Notes: generated by a model from the letters alone, not told the origin. DNA of 64,000 nucleotides from Desulfomonile tiedjei DSM 6799 (GCF_000266945.1 NC_018025.1:3162001-3226000), one strand, 5' to 3'. Numbered from the stretch's first letter, positions 8,435 through 18,747 are shown. Made by a program: numbers and translations.

Positions 8435-11400
8435 TGAAAGGCCGAATTGATATGCATGGCGTGAAATTGAACCGTTTCATTTACGGCTTGGCACGAATCT
8501 GCAGAGACCATCTGTTGCAAGAAAAATGGCTGATCGCTCCTTCATTGCGGGTCGGTTACCAGTGGTTGGACACCGTAACGAGGTCAGGACAGGCCACAAT
8601 CAATGTCCGGGTTAAGACCCTGAAAGGTATGGTCCTTGACATCGCTGCTCCTGAAATGGCCAGAAAAGGAATGAGACTTGTCTCGAACCGGGGGGGGGCG
8701 ATTCTGGTGGATCGCATTCTGAATCGCCTCAGGAAAACGTCGCCCTCCTATTTGACCTCTCTTCCTATCAGTCCAGCGCTCTCCCAGACGGTGTATTCAT
8801 CTCTTAAAGAAATGAGATCCGCTGCTATCAGACCTGAGGATCTCGGAATCGACCGTTTCGAGCATCCTGAAAAGGGGGCGGAGCTTTCCCTTATCCTCGG
8901 ACAATTTCTGGAAGACATCCGAAAGGCCGATCTGATTGATTACACGGATGCTCTCGATATTGCCCGAAAGAGCCTCCCCGCCTTTCTTCCTTCACTGACG
9001 CACACATTGCTTCTTATTCCTGAGGCTGAAGATATGTCGCCTTTGGAGAATGCGCTGATTCAGGAGATACCCTCAGAAATCGTGCATTGGATTCCTGTAG
9101 ACCGACCACTGGCCGAACCGGAGGATATTTCCGGTCCGCTTACGAACGCTGAAATGCTCAGGTGGATAGAACAGCCACTTGCGGCTCCTCCCGCGAGGGA
9201 GAATGACGAAAGCGTTTCCATTATTTCCGCGACGGGCGAAGTGAACGAGATCAGAGAAGTGTTCCGCACATGCATCAGTAAAGGAATATCACTGGATGAC
9301 GTAGAACTTGTGCACACAGACAGCAGCACGTACCTGCCGCTGACGTACGAGGTTTGTAGAAGAATACAGGCGGATTTGCCTGATACGGCCGAACCGTTGG
9401 TCACGTTTGCAGAGGGCATTTCTGCAACATACTCCAGACCGGGCAGATGTCTCAAAGCATGGGTGTCCTGGGTAAGAAGCGATTTTAGTCAATCCATTTT
9501 ATCAAGCATGATCGATGCCAGACTGATCTCTGTTCCTGACATGGAATCGGACGGCCCCAGCCTTGAAACGCTCTCGGCACTGTTCCGTCGGCTCGGCATC
9601 GGATTCGGACGAGACCGGTACCTTGAAAAAATTGATGAGCTGATCTCAGGGCTGGAAAAACAGGGTAATCGGGATGCTCCATCTTTGGGACATGACGATC
9701 CTGCTGCCAACCGTTTGGAATTACAGCTCAAGACAGCTCGAGTCCTGAGAGTTTTTTTGCAAGGACTCCTTTCTATTATGCCGAACGGCGATGCAGATTC
9801 CCATAACATACTTGAATCAGCCAAGAAACTGATTACTACGCATGCGACAAATGTCGATGAGTTCGACGCCTATGCTTCTCGGGCCATTCTGGAAGAAATG
9901 ACCGACATGCAACGGTATGTTGGGGTCGAAGACGAAGACGAGTTGAGTCTGGATATGTGGGAATGGCTATCACTGCTCCCGGATGAGGTGCGAGTCATGG
10001 GAAGCGGTCCTCGTCCCGGCGCTCTTCACGTCTCGAACCTGGCGAGTGGCGGTCACTCGGCAAGAAAATACCTTTTTCTCGTGGGTTTGGACGACAGCAG
10101 ATTTCCGGGCCACGGATATCGCGACCCGGTGGTCCTGGACAGCGAGCGTGAGAGGATCTCCAGCAAATTGGAGACCGCTTCTCGTAGACAGAAGAGAAAA
10201 CTTGCGGGGTTCGCCTGTTTGCTCGCTCGCCACCGCGGCTCGATTCTGCTTTCCTATTCGTGCAGGGATCTTTTGGACGATCGCGAGAAATTCCCCGGCA
10301 CAGTGATTGTGTCTGCATTCAGAATCATATCCGGTCAACGGGAGGCAGATCAGAGAGATCTCCTCACCTGGTTGTCTCCGCCGGCTTCCTTTGCCCCTGA
10401 TGTTCCGGACAAGAGCCTTAATGCATCCGACTGGTGGTTGTCCCGTATCTGCAGTGCACGTGAGATTGCCAACCCGGAGGAGTTGATCTCCCATTATTTT
10501 CCTCATTTATGGAGAGGCATAGAAGCCCGGAAGAACCGACTTTCGCCGGATTTCACAGTATTCGACGGCAAACTGGCGAGGCCCTTTGCTACTCTTGACC
10601 CTTCTCAAGCGGACGGGCCTGTTGTATCGGGAAGCATGCTCGAGACTGCGGGCAGATGTCCTCTCGCCTACTTTTTTCGGTATGTGCTCAGAGTGGAACC
10701 TCCGGAGGAGTTTGCGTTGGAGCCGGAAAAATGGCTCGACCCGCTTCGTTTCGGCAGTCTCCTGCATGAAGTTTTCTACACTTTTGTAACTGAGACGGCT
10801 TCGATTCAATGGCCGCCGGTCTTCGAGCGCGACTTGCCGAGAATGAAAGAGATATTGAATGCTCTTGCCTCCGATTATCGCAACATGTATCCCCCACCTT
10901 CCGAAGATGCCTTTCTGGAACAGCGAAGAGAATTGGAGCAGGCCGCCCAGATCTTTCTTCGAGAAGAGGAACGGCTTTCAGGCCGCGTTCCGCTCTACCT
11001 GGAGGTATCCATAGGCATGAAGCCGTACGGCAAAGGTTCAACATTGGACGTTGTTCGACCTGTTCGGATTAACCTGCCCAATGGAAAAACCATACGCGTC
11101 CGGGGCCGTATAGATCGAATTGATGAAGCTGAAGACGGTTTCTGCATTGTGGATTACAAATCCGGTAACCCGCAAAAATATGAAGATCCCGACCCGTTCC
11201 GAGATGGTCGAATACTTCAGCATGCCCTGTACATAGATATCTGCAGAGCTGTTTTACAGGAAAAGCACGGTCCCGCCTCTCGCGTGCTGAAATTCGAATA
11301 TCTATTCCCCGGCAGAGCCGGCCAGGGATTGAGACTCTCTTATACGCCGGATGAGCTTTCAGAGTTCAAGACGCTCATGCAACACATGACGGGATGGATG

Positions 11401-11568
11401 GCCGCAGGCAGCTTCCTACCGACAGACCGACGTGACGACTGCAAATTCTGCGATTACGTTTCGGTATGTGGTGACACGGATTCCTCGACCGGAGCAAGTG
11501 CTCGGAAACTCGCAAACGAATCGAACGTGGATCTCAGATATTTTAGAGGATTAAGAAAAAGTGACTAG
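8434..11568 (+). CDS. AddB-like PD-(D/E)XK nuclease with Fe-S cluster cysteines
   Basis: Subunit of a probable RecBCD/AddAB-type double-strand-break nuclease, 1044 residues from an ATG at 8434 that overlaps the upstream stop (TGATG). The C-terminal third has a RecB-family nuclease core ('RGRIDRIDEAEDGFCIVDYKSG'-type, D...DYK). It also has the four cysteines that staple this domain through an iron-sulfur cluster in AddB: C742, C1003, C1006 and C1012, in the CxxC-x5-C spacing known for AddB. I see no Walker A motif near the N-terminus, so the helicase-like part is probably inactive. A run of nine G's at 8690-8698 lies in codons 86-89. Alternative starts at 8395 and 8452 are possible. Confidence 0.88.
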   Translation: MKGRIDMHGVKLNRFIYGLARICRDHLLQEKWLIAPSLRVGYQWLDTVTRSGQATINVRVKTLKGMVLDIAAPEMARKGMRLVSNRGGAILVDRILNRLRKTSPSYLTSLPISPALSQTVYSSLKEMRSAAIRPEDLGIDRFEHPEKGAELSLILGQFLEDIRKADLIDYTDALDIARKSLPAFLPSLTHTLLLIPEAEDMSPLENALIQEIPSEIVHWIPVDRPLAEPEDISGPLTNAEMLRWIEQPLAAPPARENDESVSIISATGEVNEIREVFRTCISKGISLDDVELVHTDSSTYLPLTYEVCRRIQADLPDTAEPLVTFAEGISATYSRPGRCLKAWVSWVRSDFSQSILSSMIDARLISVPDMESDGPSLETLSALFRRLGIGFGRDRYLEKIDELISGLEKQGNRDAPSLGHDDPAANRLELQLKTARVLRVFLQGLLSIMPNGDADSHNILESAKKLITTHATNVDEFDAYASRAILEEMTDMQRYVGVEDEDELSLDMWEWLSLLPDEVRVMGSGPRPGALHVSNLASGGHSARKYLFLVGLDDSRFPGHGYRDPVVLDSERERISSKLETASRRQKRKLAGFACLLARHRGSILLSYSCRDLLDDREKFPGTVIVSAFRIISGQREADQRDLLTWLSPPASFAPDVPDKSLNASDWWLSRICSAREIANPEELISHYFPHLWRGIEARKNRLSPDFTVFDGKLARPFATLDPSQADGPVVSGSMLETAGRCPLAYFFRYVLRVEPPEEFALEPEKWLDPLRFGSLLHEVFYTFVTETASIQWPPVFERDLPRMKEILNALASDYRNMYPPPSEDAFLEQRRELEQAAQIFLREEERLSGRVPLYLEVSIGMKPYGKGSTLDVVRPVRINLPNGKTIRVRGRIDRIDEAEDGFCIVDYKSGNPQKYEDPDPFRDGRILQHALYIDICRAVLQEKHGPASRVLKFEYLFPGRAGQGLRLSYTPDELSEFKTLMQHMTGWMAAGSFLPTDRRDDCKFCDYVSVCGDTDSSTGASARKLANESNVDLRYFRGLRKSD

Positions 11569-14500
11569 TCTGAAACCCCAGCCTCCGGACCAGAAGCAAC
11601 GGGATCTCATAGTCTCAAGGCTGGACAAGTCAATGCTTGTAGAAGCAGCGGCTGGGACCGGGAAAACCACGAGCATGGTCCAACGTATGTCAGCGCTGCT
11701 TGATAGAGGTGAATGCCTGGCATCCAGACTGGCTGCTGTTACGTTCACACGGAAGAGCGCAGCGGAGTTGCGTTCGAGGTTTCAAATCGAACTGGAAACC
11801 CGAGTTCGGGACGAACGAAAAGGCTCGCGCGAAACAAATCTGCAGAGAGCGCTCGGTCAGATCGACCAGTGCTTCATCGGGACAATTCATTCCTTTTGTG
11901 CGCGACTTCTTCGAGAAAGGCCGGTTGAAGCAGGAGTTGACATCTCCTTCGAGGAAATCGACGAAGACATCGATTTTGCGCTCCGAAAACAGGCATGGGA
12001 CGAATACCTGGCTCGGCTCCACGCGACAGGAGACCCTATCCTCAAGAACCTGGATGCCTTGGGCATTCGGATTACGGATCTTGCTTCTGCTTTTCACAAC
12101 CATGCGGATTTTTCCGACGTGGAAATATGGCCTGCACAGGAGATGCCTCCGCCGGACTTGGCTCCTGCACGTGAGATTCTCCTTGAGATAGTCGAACATG
12201 TGGAACGCCTCAAAGAGTACTTTCCTCCCAATCATGCCGACTGCGACGAACTCATGAAGAAGTATGCCAAAGTCGTCCGTATGATCAGGCACCGGGATCT
12301 GAGCAATCCTGCGGATTTAGTTGCTGTGATGGAAGCGTTCACTTCCGTACGAATCACCCGTGATAGATGGATCGGATGCGCCAAAGATCTTCCGAAAGAA
12401 GAAGAAAAACGCTGGTCGCAGTACAAGAAGGATTTTGAACCTTTCTTAACAAGCTGGAAGAAATATTGCTACCCCATCTGTCTGGAAGCAGTGAGGCCGG
12501 CCCTGGAGATCTATGACAGGCTTCGGACACAATCAGGAAAACTTAACTATCAGGATCTTCTCACGAAAGCTGCTGAACTGCTCCGTGATAAACCACATAT
12601 CAGAAAATACTTCAGGAATCGCATTACGCACTTACTCGTTGATGAGTTTCAAGACACAGACCCGCTCCAAGCGCAAGTAATGATGTTCCTTACTGCTGAC
12701 GATCCTGATGAAACCGATTGGCAAAAGTGCCGCCCGTTCCCGGGCTCACTTTTCGTTGTTGGTGACCCGAAACAGTCTATTTATCGATTCCGGCGAGCAG
12801 ATATCGTCACGTATAACAAGGTACGCGATATTATAATTGAGAGCGGAGGACTGCTGATAACGCTCCAGGCCAATTTCCGCACAACCGCACCCCTGATAGC
12901 GTGGATAAACGATTCTTTTACGAACCATTTTCCGACGTTGGCCAGCCCGCAATCGCCCGTTTACGTCCCGCTTCTCCCTGGAACACCCGGAATTTCGGGA
13001 AACGGCGAACACCTGAGCTGTCTGAAACTCAGCGGTTCTCCTGATTCTCGCGAGCACGAGATCGAATGTATCGTTCGGACTATCTACCGAACGGTGACGG
13101 AAGGTAGAGTCATTGTTAAATCGTCGGGAGAAGAGCGTCCAGCAAGATACGGCGATTTTCTCATTGTCACTCGTTACAAGAAGAACCTGGGACTCTTCTC
13201 TGCCAAACTGCAGGAATACGGAATTCCCCATCAGGTGGTGGGCGGGAATTCCATGAACCAGTCGAGAGAACTGGCGCTGCTCCACACGTTGCTATACGCA
13301 GTGGTCAGGCCGTACGATCCGGTTGCTCTCGTGGCTGCGCTCAGGAGCGAACTTTTTGGTGTGAGCGATTCTGCATTGTACGATTTCAAACAGCAGAATG
13401 GAGAATTCTCGTACTATGCGGAAATTCCTGAAGGACTTGAGACTGAAGACACACGCGCTTTATCGGAGGCATTCTCGTGGTTGCGTACATGCTCGAGTTT
13501 GCTGAGAAGACTTCCCATTCCTGCAGCAGTGGAGAAGATTGCAGCAGACATCGGTCTCAACGTTAAAGCAGCTCTCGGGCAAGGCGGAAACGTGCAGGCG
13601 GGCAGTTTGGCCAAGGCAATTGAATTGCTCAGAAATCTTCGTTCGGAAATGTGGAGCGCTTCACAAACTGTGGAATACATCGGACAACTGGTTCGATCGC
13701 AGGAAGAGCATGACGGTATACCCGCCCTGCCCCATCCTGACGAAGCCGTGCGCGTCATGAATCTTCATAAGGTGAAAGGCCTGGAGGCTCCTGTTGTATT
13801 TCTGGCAGATCCTTCAGGAGAGGGTCGACCAAACAAGATCGATCTGAACATCGATCGATCCGGCGAACAGGTGAAGGGTTACATGGCCATCAGAGGCCCC
13901 AGGATCAATTTTTATCAACGAACTATTGCTCTGCCGTCTGACTGGGAATCGAGAGAAAACGCCGAACGTGAGTTCGAAGAAGCCGAAACAAAGAGACTTC
14001 TCTATGTTGCAGCCACTCGAGCCGGTTCGCATCTGATTATTACGCAGAAAGACAAATACAATAATCAAAATCCCTGGCGCTTCTTCGAACCTTACCTAAA
14101 AAAATCAAAACCTATAGAGCTCTTGCCTGAAGTCGTTACTGCGAAAGAATCGCCACAATCAATCTCCATTGCCGAATCTTCCGAATCACTGGCGCAAATC
14201 CCCGGTTCCTGGTCCCGAATACTCTCGCCGACGTATCAGGTGACCAGTGCAAAAGTGATTTCCCACGATATGCAGCGACCCGCCCAAAGAATGGGCGAGC
14301 ACGGCACCGAATGGGGTTCGGTAATTCATCGCATGCTCCAGGTGGCGCTGTTGGACGACAAGATCGATCTCACTACGCTTGCCGATTCGGCTCTTGCGGA
14401 GTACGGCATGGATTCAGATCTCAAGGGAGACGCAGTACAGACGGTTCTCTCGGTGCGGTCTTCAGCAATCTGGAAACGTGCCATGGATTCTCGCAGGAAA

Positions 14501-14827
14501 TACGTGGAAATACCCTTTCAGAGACTGGTTCGGGACGAATCGCATAATTCGGTCGACATGATTCTTCGAGGAGTAATCGATCTGGTTTTCCTGGAAAACT
14601 CCGGGTGGGTAATAGTAGACTACAAAACCGACCGGTACGGAGCTTCTCCGGATCGGCTTGTGGAGCTTTACCGGTCTCAGATCGATAATTACGTGAATTC
14701 CTGGAAAGAAATGACGGGAGAAACGGTTACGGAAGCCGGGCTTTACTTTGTTTCTCAAGGAGAATATGTCCGGTGCTTCTCACCCCATACAGAACCTCAT
14801 GAAACGCAACTCTCATTACGATTTTGA
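11561..14827 (+). CDS. AddA-like UvrD-family helicase-nuclease
   Basis: ATP-driven DNA helicase with a C-terminal nuclease domain, the presumed partner of the preceding AddB-like protein in double-strand-break processing. Across 1088 residues it shows Walker A (AAAGTGKTT, about 29-37) and the UvrD/Rep motif 'FTRKSAAELRSR'. Walker B is 'LLVDEFQDTDPLQ', followed by 'VVGDPKQSIYRFR' and 'MNLHKVKGLEAPVVFLADP'. The end carries 'GVIDLVF...WVIVDYKTD', the PD-(D/E)XK nuclease core. The start is a GTG overlapping the addB-like stop by 8 bp, with AGAGGA about 10 bp upstream. It is downstream of the B subunit, in the order usual for AddB-AddA operons. Confidence 0.92.
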   Translation: MTSLKPQPPDQKQRDLIVSRLDKSMLVEAAAGTGKTTSMVQRMSALLDRGECLASRLAAVTFTRKSAAELRSRFQIELETRVRDERKGSRETNLQRALGQIDQCFIGTIHSFCARLLRERPVEAGVDISFEEIDEDIDFALRKQAWDEYLARLHATGDPILKNLDALGIRITDLASAFHNHADFSDVEIWPAQEMPPPDLAPAREILLEIVEHVERLKEYFPPNHADCDELMKKYAKVVRMIRHRDLSNPADLVAVMEAFTSVRITRDRWIGCAKDLPKEEEKRWSQYKKDFEPFLTSWKKYCYPICLEAVRPALEIYDRLRTQSGKLNYQDLLTKAAELLRDKPHIRKYFRNRITHLLVDEFQDTDPLQAQVMMFLTADDPDETDWQKCRPFPGSLFVVGDPKQSIYRFRRADIVTYNKVRDIIIESGGLLITLQANFRTTAPLIAWINDSFTNHFPTLASPQSPVYVPLLPGTPGISGNGEHLSCLKLSGSPDSREHEIECIVRTIYRTVTEGRVIVKSSGEERPARYGDFLIVTRYKKNLGLFSAKLQEYGIPHQVVGGNSMNQSRELALLHTLLYAVVRPYDPVALVAALRSELFGVSDSALYDFKQQNGEFSYYAEIPEGLETEDTRALSEAFSWLRTCSSLLRRLPIPAAVEKIAADIGLNVKAALGQGGNVQAGSLAKAIELLRNLRSEMWSASQTVEYIGQLVRSQEEHDGIPALPHPDEAVRVMNLHKVKGLEAPVVFLADPSGEGRPNKIDLNIDRSGEQVKGYMAIRGPRINFYQRTIALPSDWESRENAEREFEEAETKRLLYVAATRAGSHLIITQKDKYNNQNPWRFFEPYLKKSKPIELLPEVVTAKESPQSISIAESSESLAQIPGSWSRILSPTYQVTSAKVISHDMQRPAQRMGEHGTEWGSVIHRMLQVALLDDKIDLTTLADSALAEYGMDSDLKGDAVQTVLSVRSSAIWKRAMDSRRKYVEIPFQRLVRDESHNSVDMILRGVIDLVFLENSGWVIVDYKTDRYGASPDRLVELYRSQIDNYVNSWKEMTGETVTEAGLYFVSQGEYVRCFSPHTEPHETQLSLRF

Positions 14828-15968
14828 CACCCCAGCACAGAGAATAGGAACCTCAAGCGACAAGTGGGCGATGTACGAACAACGCGGCATCCTCCCATTC
14901 TGGCTCGCGGATATGGATTTCAAATCGGCTCCGGAAATTGTGACGGCTCTACACGAGAGAATCGAACACGGCATATTCGGCTACACATCGGCTTCATCAG
15001 AGCTGGTACGCGTCATTCTGGAAATGCTGGACCGTTCCTATGGATGGAAAGTCGAGCCTGATTGGCTGGTGTGGCTTCCGGGTCTGGTGTCCGGTATTAA
15101 TGTAGCTTGCCGCGCCGTAGGAGAAGACGGAGATGACGTGATCACCTTGATTCCCGTTTATCCGCCATTTCTCTCTGCTCCGCAAAGATCGCGACGAAAT
15201 CTGATAAAGGTCCTATTAGTACACGAGGACAATAGATGGCAGATCGACTTCGATCTCCTGGAGCAGACTGTCTCGACCCGATCCAGACTGTTTCTGCTGT
15301 GCAATCCCCATAATCCGGTAGGTCGCTGCTATACCCGTGACGAGCTTCTGACTCTGGCTGAATTCTGTATGCGGCATGGAATGATCATTTGTTCCGACGA
15401 GATTCACTGCGGTCTCGTTCTGGATAAGGACAAACACCACATACCAACGGCAACACTGAGTCCGGAAATAGCAGACCGAACGATAACGCTCATGGCCGCA
15501 AGCAAGACTTTCAATATTCCTGGCCTGGGTTGCGGTTTCGCAATCATCCCCAATGACAAGCTTCGGCGGGCATTCCGTGCTGCTATGGCAGGCATTGTGC
15601 CTCCGGTCAATCTCCTGGGATACACGGCAACTCTGGCTGCGTACCGGGATGCAGCGGACTGGCATGCGGCACTGCTCGACTATTTAAGGAGCAACCGAGA
15701 ATTGGTCGAACGCAGGATACAGGAGATTCACGGATTATCGATGTCCCATGTAGAAGCCACATACCTGGCCTGGGTCGACACGCGCGGCACAGGGATCAAG
15801 AACGCTGTGAAATTCTTCGAAAAAGCCAATGTGGGGCTTGGCAATGGAGCAGGATTCGGATACCCGGGTTTTCTGAGAATGACCTTCGGGTGTCCGCGTG
15901 CAATGCTCGAAGAGGGACTCACCCGTATGCAAAAAGCGTTGGAAGAAGCGGAGAAACCCTTCTGGTAA
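14766..15968 (+). CDS. MalY/PatB-type PLP aminotransferase (cystathionine beta-lyase family)
   Basis: Fold-type I pyridoxal-phosphate enzyme of 400 residues. The early 'GILPFWLADMDFKSAPEI' segment and 'YPPFLSAP' are typical of the MalY/PatB branch, which includes cystathionine beta-lyases cleaving C-S bonds. The cofactor lysine lies in 'MAASKTFNIPGLG', and 'LLCNPHNPVGR' and 'SDEIHCGLV' are the usual PLP-contacting motifs. The ATG at 14766 is chosen because AAGGAG sits just upstream. This makes it overlap the AddA-like gene by 62 bp, so it may be coupled to the nuclease operon although functionally unrelated. The exact substrate (cystathionine or cysteine, or an aminotransferase reaction) cannot be settled from the sequence. 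Confidence 0.88.
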   Translation: MSGASHPIQNLMKRNSHYDFDTPAQRIGTSSDKWAMYEQRGILPFWLADMDFKSAPEIVTALHERIEHGIFGYTSASSELVRVILEMLDRSYGWKVEPDWLVWLPGLVSGINVACRAVGEDGDDVITLIPVYPPFLSAPQRSRRNLIKVLLVHEDNRWQIDFDLLEQTVSTRSRLFLLCNPHNPVGRCYTRDELLTLAEFCMRHGMIICSDEIHCGLVLDKDKHHIPTATLSPEIADRTITLMAASKTFNIPGLGCGFAIIPNDKLRRAFRAAMAGIVPPVNLLGYTATLAAYRDAADWHAALLDYLRSNRELVERRIQEIHGLSMSHVEATYLAWVDTRGTGIKNAVKFFEKANVGLGNGAGFGYPGFLRMTFGCPRAMLEEGLTRMQKALEEAEKPFW

Positions 15969-16011
15969 GAGATCTGTCCCCACATCTTACGGTTTTGAAC
16001 CCTCATCAGCA

Positions 16012-16836
16012 TTAGTCGCTTCCGGGTTCCACCTGATATCCCTCTTCATTTAAGAGCCGAACGATTCCGGGAATGTGGGGAATGCCGACGAAAGCGGCAG
16101 TCTTGCCTTTTTCCAGGTACGGTTGCATGCGCTCGAAGAGTATGTGATCCCTGCGATCGATCACATACGGGCTTCTGGTGGGAAATCCGTAACGATTTGA
16201 ATATATCTGCTTCAAATTTCCTTCCAGGTACCATCTGGTGAAATCGCGAGTGTAATTGTCCCACTGCTCGATTCGCGAGAGGAAGTCCACAATATTATCG
16301 ATGGATAACGATTCAAGAACCTCTATTTGCTCGGGCATGGTTTCGAGAAACGCTATTGGTTTATTCAACTCCTGCGCCAAAGTGTATGCTTCCATATCCA
16401 CAGAAAACTTCCAGCCTTTTCTCCTCAAGAACGACGTATAGATGGTGAAAAAGGCCATCCAGGGCTTCATTTTGCGCAGCATGTCGAATATCGCCGTGTC
16501 AGGACTGGTCTGCACGAAATTCATGAAAGAAGCGTGTCTCGTACCGGAAGGAAGGAACACATTGAGAATCTCTTTGAGAGCACTATCCCCTAATGCACCG
16601 AACAAATCCATGTCTGAGGTTTCCACAACTCCGGAATCCGCAGCTTGCTCCATGTGCATCTGATCCAATGGCCCTTCGAACAACGCATAATCGGCGTCTG
16701 CAAGGATCTCCTTCAATGAAGACCTGAAACTGTAAGGGAAAAAATGAGCAGTTCCGACAAGACAAGACGTGTGCTTGGTGTTCGAAACGCTCCAGGCAGT
16801 CTTCAGTTTTCTTTCTTTGAGTCTTCTGAAAAACAT
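16012..16836 (-). CDS. TraB/GumN-family protein
   Basis: A protein of 274 residues with the scattered motifs of the TraB/GumN (Tiki-like) superfamily. These are 'SCLVGTAHFFP' near residue 25, 'DYALFEGP' near 50 and 'AFVGIPHIPGIVRLL' near the C-terminus. The conserved Gly-x-x-His and Glu residues are those thought to bind metal in this proposed metalloprotease fold. No signal peptide is evident, so it may act in the cytoplasm. It is convergent with the aminotransferase gene and on the same strand as the next acyltransferase-like gene, separated by about 67 bp. The cellular role is unknown. Confidence 0.72.
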   Translation of the reverse strand: MFFRRLKERKLKTAWSVSNTKHTSCLVGTAHFFPYSFRSSLKEILADADYALFEGPLDQMHMEQAADSGVVETSDMDLFGALGDSALKEILNVFLPSGTRHASFMNFVQTSPDTAIFDMLRKMKPWMAFFTIYTSFLRRKGWKFSVDMEAYTLAQELNKPIAFLETMPEQIEVLESLSIDNIVDFLSRIEQWDNYTRDFTRWYLEGNLKQIYSNRYGFPTRSPYVIDRRDHILFERMQPYLEKGKTAAFVGIPHIPGIVRLLNEEGYQVEPGSD

Positions 16837-16903
16837 AGGGTCCTCGGAATGAGAGCAACATGCAAAACCGGTCGACCAGGGCGAATCAAGAATGCATATC
16901 GCT

Positions 16904-17758
16904 CTATTGAGGGATAATTCGATTCAAGTAAGACATGAGCGATTCTGCAATACGCGGCTGCCTCACAGCAAGCTCGCACAGCTCGTATTTTCGTGAGGGG
17001 ACGCCTCCCCATTTTCGTTTGAACCTGCGAATTCCTTCATTTACTCCCAGTCCCAGGTGGATGTACGTTTTACCTTTCGCTCGACTGAGCTTTATCATTT
17101 CCAGAAAGAGGAGATCTGACACATAAGGAACATATGGTTCTTTCGAATAACAGCCGATCACATAGGTGGCGAATTCGGCCGGCCAAAGGTCAAGAACGTA
17201 AAACGCAGCGAGTTCTCCTTCGGCGGTCCATGCATTCAATAGGAAAGCATCGTTTGCAGACGCAAGATAGTGTTCCATACGGTCCATGAGAGCACGAATA
17301 CGTGGAGGCGGGGAAACCCGTTCAATGAATTCCATGCCCAGTTCTTTGTGATACTGCGTAAACGCTTTGCCGACTTCGACGGAGACCTGACGACCGGCTT
17401 TCTCTGCCACCGTTTTGAGACGGCCGGGAATTTCTTGTTCAAGCTGCAAAGTCAAATACTCATCGCTTTCATGTTCGGAACAGGCAAACCACCCGGATGG
17501 TAGTTCCGGCGCGATGAAGGCAATATGTATGGGATCGTATTTGCTTTTCACCATCTCGATGGTATTCCTGAAATCGTCAGCATCGAAATCTCTACCGATT
17601 GGATAGCCTATCAGGATAATTCTATTTGCGACACGACAGAAAAAATACCCATTGATGAGATACGGCTCCCCTCCCGATATCCCTACCATCAGCGGTATAC
17701 TGTGCTCAGGGATATAAGCTCCATGAAGGATTAGTTTCTCTTCGGGGTCAGGAATCAT
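16904..17758 (-). CDS. Acyltransferase-like protein, paralog A of a divergent pair
   Basis: A protein of 284 residues, clearly related to its divergent neighbour. Both start with a 'hEKhhhh-(H/R)-x-AxhPEx' segment, share 'hhhhGYPh' near residue 50, and end with 'LGLGVNEGIRRFKRKWG' (here) or 'LGLGLGPGVRRFKEKWG' (neighbour). That last motif resembles the substrate- or CoA-handling region of GNAT/FemAB-like aminoacyl or acyl transferases ('K...LH.G.G....G...FK.KWG'). The ATG at 17758 is chosen because the homology begins there. A TTG 39 bp further upstream would add an unmatched leader. No signal peptide is seen. The substrate is unknown; placement with a radical SAM gene suggests a shared modification pathway. 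Confidence 0.65.
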   Translation of the reverse strand: MIPDPEEKLILHGAYIPEHSIPLMVGISGGEPYLINGYFFCRVANRIILIGYPIGRDFDADDFRNTIEMVKSKYDPIHIAFIAPELPSGWFACSEHESDEYLTLQLEQEIPGRLKTVAEKAGRQVSVEVGKAFTQYHKELGMEFIERVSPPPRIRALMDRMEHYLASANDAFLLNAWTAEGELAAFYVLDLWPAEFATYVIGCYSKEPYVPYVSDLLFLEMIKLSRAKGKTYIHLGLGVNEGIRRFKRKWGGVPSRKYELCELAVRQPRIAESLMSYLNRIIPQ

Positions 17759-17904
17759 GCGTATCGATAAACACCCGAGGGCAAATGGGAAATCCAAAGC
17801 CTGCCTGCACGATCAATTCCGTTGACACTATTATTCCGATGACTATGATCCAAGATAGCTCACGAGATACTTTTTTCAAGTGATTATTGGATCGGACAGG
17901 ATTG

Positions 17905-18747
17905 GTGCTCACTGCAGCGGAAAAATACTTGATCTATCGTCATGCCTGCGTTCCCGAACAGGTTCCTGCGTACGTTCAGGCTGTTTCGGGTTTCGATCCG
18001 TTTCTTGGTGACAATTACGTGTATTTTGTGCGTGGCGGACATCTCCTTTTTGTAGGATATCCGCTTGCACCATCAGATAATGCCGATATGGTAACTGTTT
18101 TCGAGACGACGTACAACATGGTGAAACCGCATTCTGCGACTATACTGACTTCCCGCAACATGGAGATAAAGGGCTCCAAGCATCTGGCAGAATCAGATGA
18201 TTGGTACTTTCGCCTCGATCTTCCGGTGGAGAAGATTTCTGCTGAAAATGCGTATATGGTTCGGAGAGCGGCACGAGAACTCACCGTGTGCACCGGCACA
18301 TTCGGCTCCGAGCATGAAGGGATTGTGACTGAATTCTGCTCTCAGCGGGCCCTTTCAGAGGAGCACACAGCCATTTTCGAGAAAATTCAGCGTTATGTTT
18401 CCTCATCTCCCGGGAGCGTGATTCTTGAAGCGAGAAAAGGAGCCCAATTAGCTGCGTTCAACATTGTGGAAACGGGTTCACAGGATTTTCTCTATTATTT
18501 GTTCAATTTTCGCTCCCTGACTGATTCTGTGCCCGGATCATCAGACTTGCTGTTTCTCGAGATGATTCGTTTTGCCGAAGCTTCCGGCAAAAAAGCGATT
18601 AACCTGGGGCTCGGGCTCGGACCGGGTGTGAGACGCTTCAAAGAAAAATGGGGAGCATTTCCCTTTCTGAAACACAGCATTTTTACATTTCGCAGACACC
18701 ACGGAATATGGCATTCCCTCACCGAATTCCTCCGTAATCTGACCTGA
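17905..18747 (+). CDS. Acyltransferase-like protein, paralog B of a divergent pair
   Basis: A protein of 280 residues, homologous over its whole length to the divergently transcribed neighbour. Shared landmarks are 'VPEQVPAY' near residue 19, 'LLFVGYPLAP' near 50, 'SDLLFLEMIRFA' near 215 and the closing 'INLGLGLGPGVRRFKEKWGA'. The last is typical of GNAT-fold FemAB/DUF2156-like transferases. The GTG start at 17905 matches the paralog's start; AGGA precedes it at only 3 bp, and a TTG at 17887 is an alternative. The radical SAM gene follows after 55 bp on the same strand and is probably co-transcribed. The two promoters must share the roughly 145-bp gap between the paralogs. Confidence 0.65.
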   Translation: MLTAAEKYLIYRHACVPEQVPAYVQAVSGFDPFLGDNYVYFVRGGHLLFVGYPLAPSDNADMVTVFETTYNMVKPHSATILTSRNMEIKGSKHLAESDDWYFRLDLPVEKISAENAYMVRRAARELTVCTGTFGSEHEGIVTEFCSQRALSEEHTAIFEKIQRYVSSSPGSVILEARKGAQLAAFNIVETGSQDFLYYLFNFRSLTDSVPGSSDLLFLEMIRFAEASGKKAINLGLGLGPGVRRFKEKWGAFPFLKHSIFTFRRHHGIWHSLTEFLRNLT

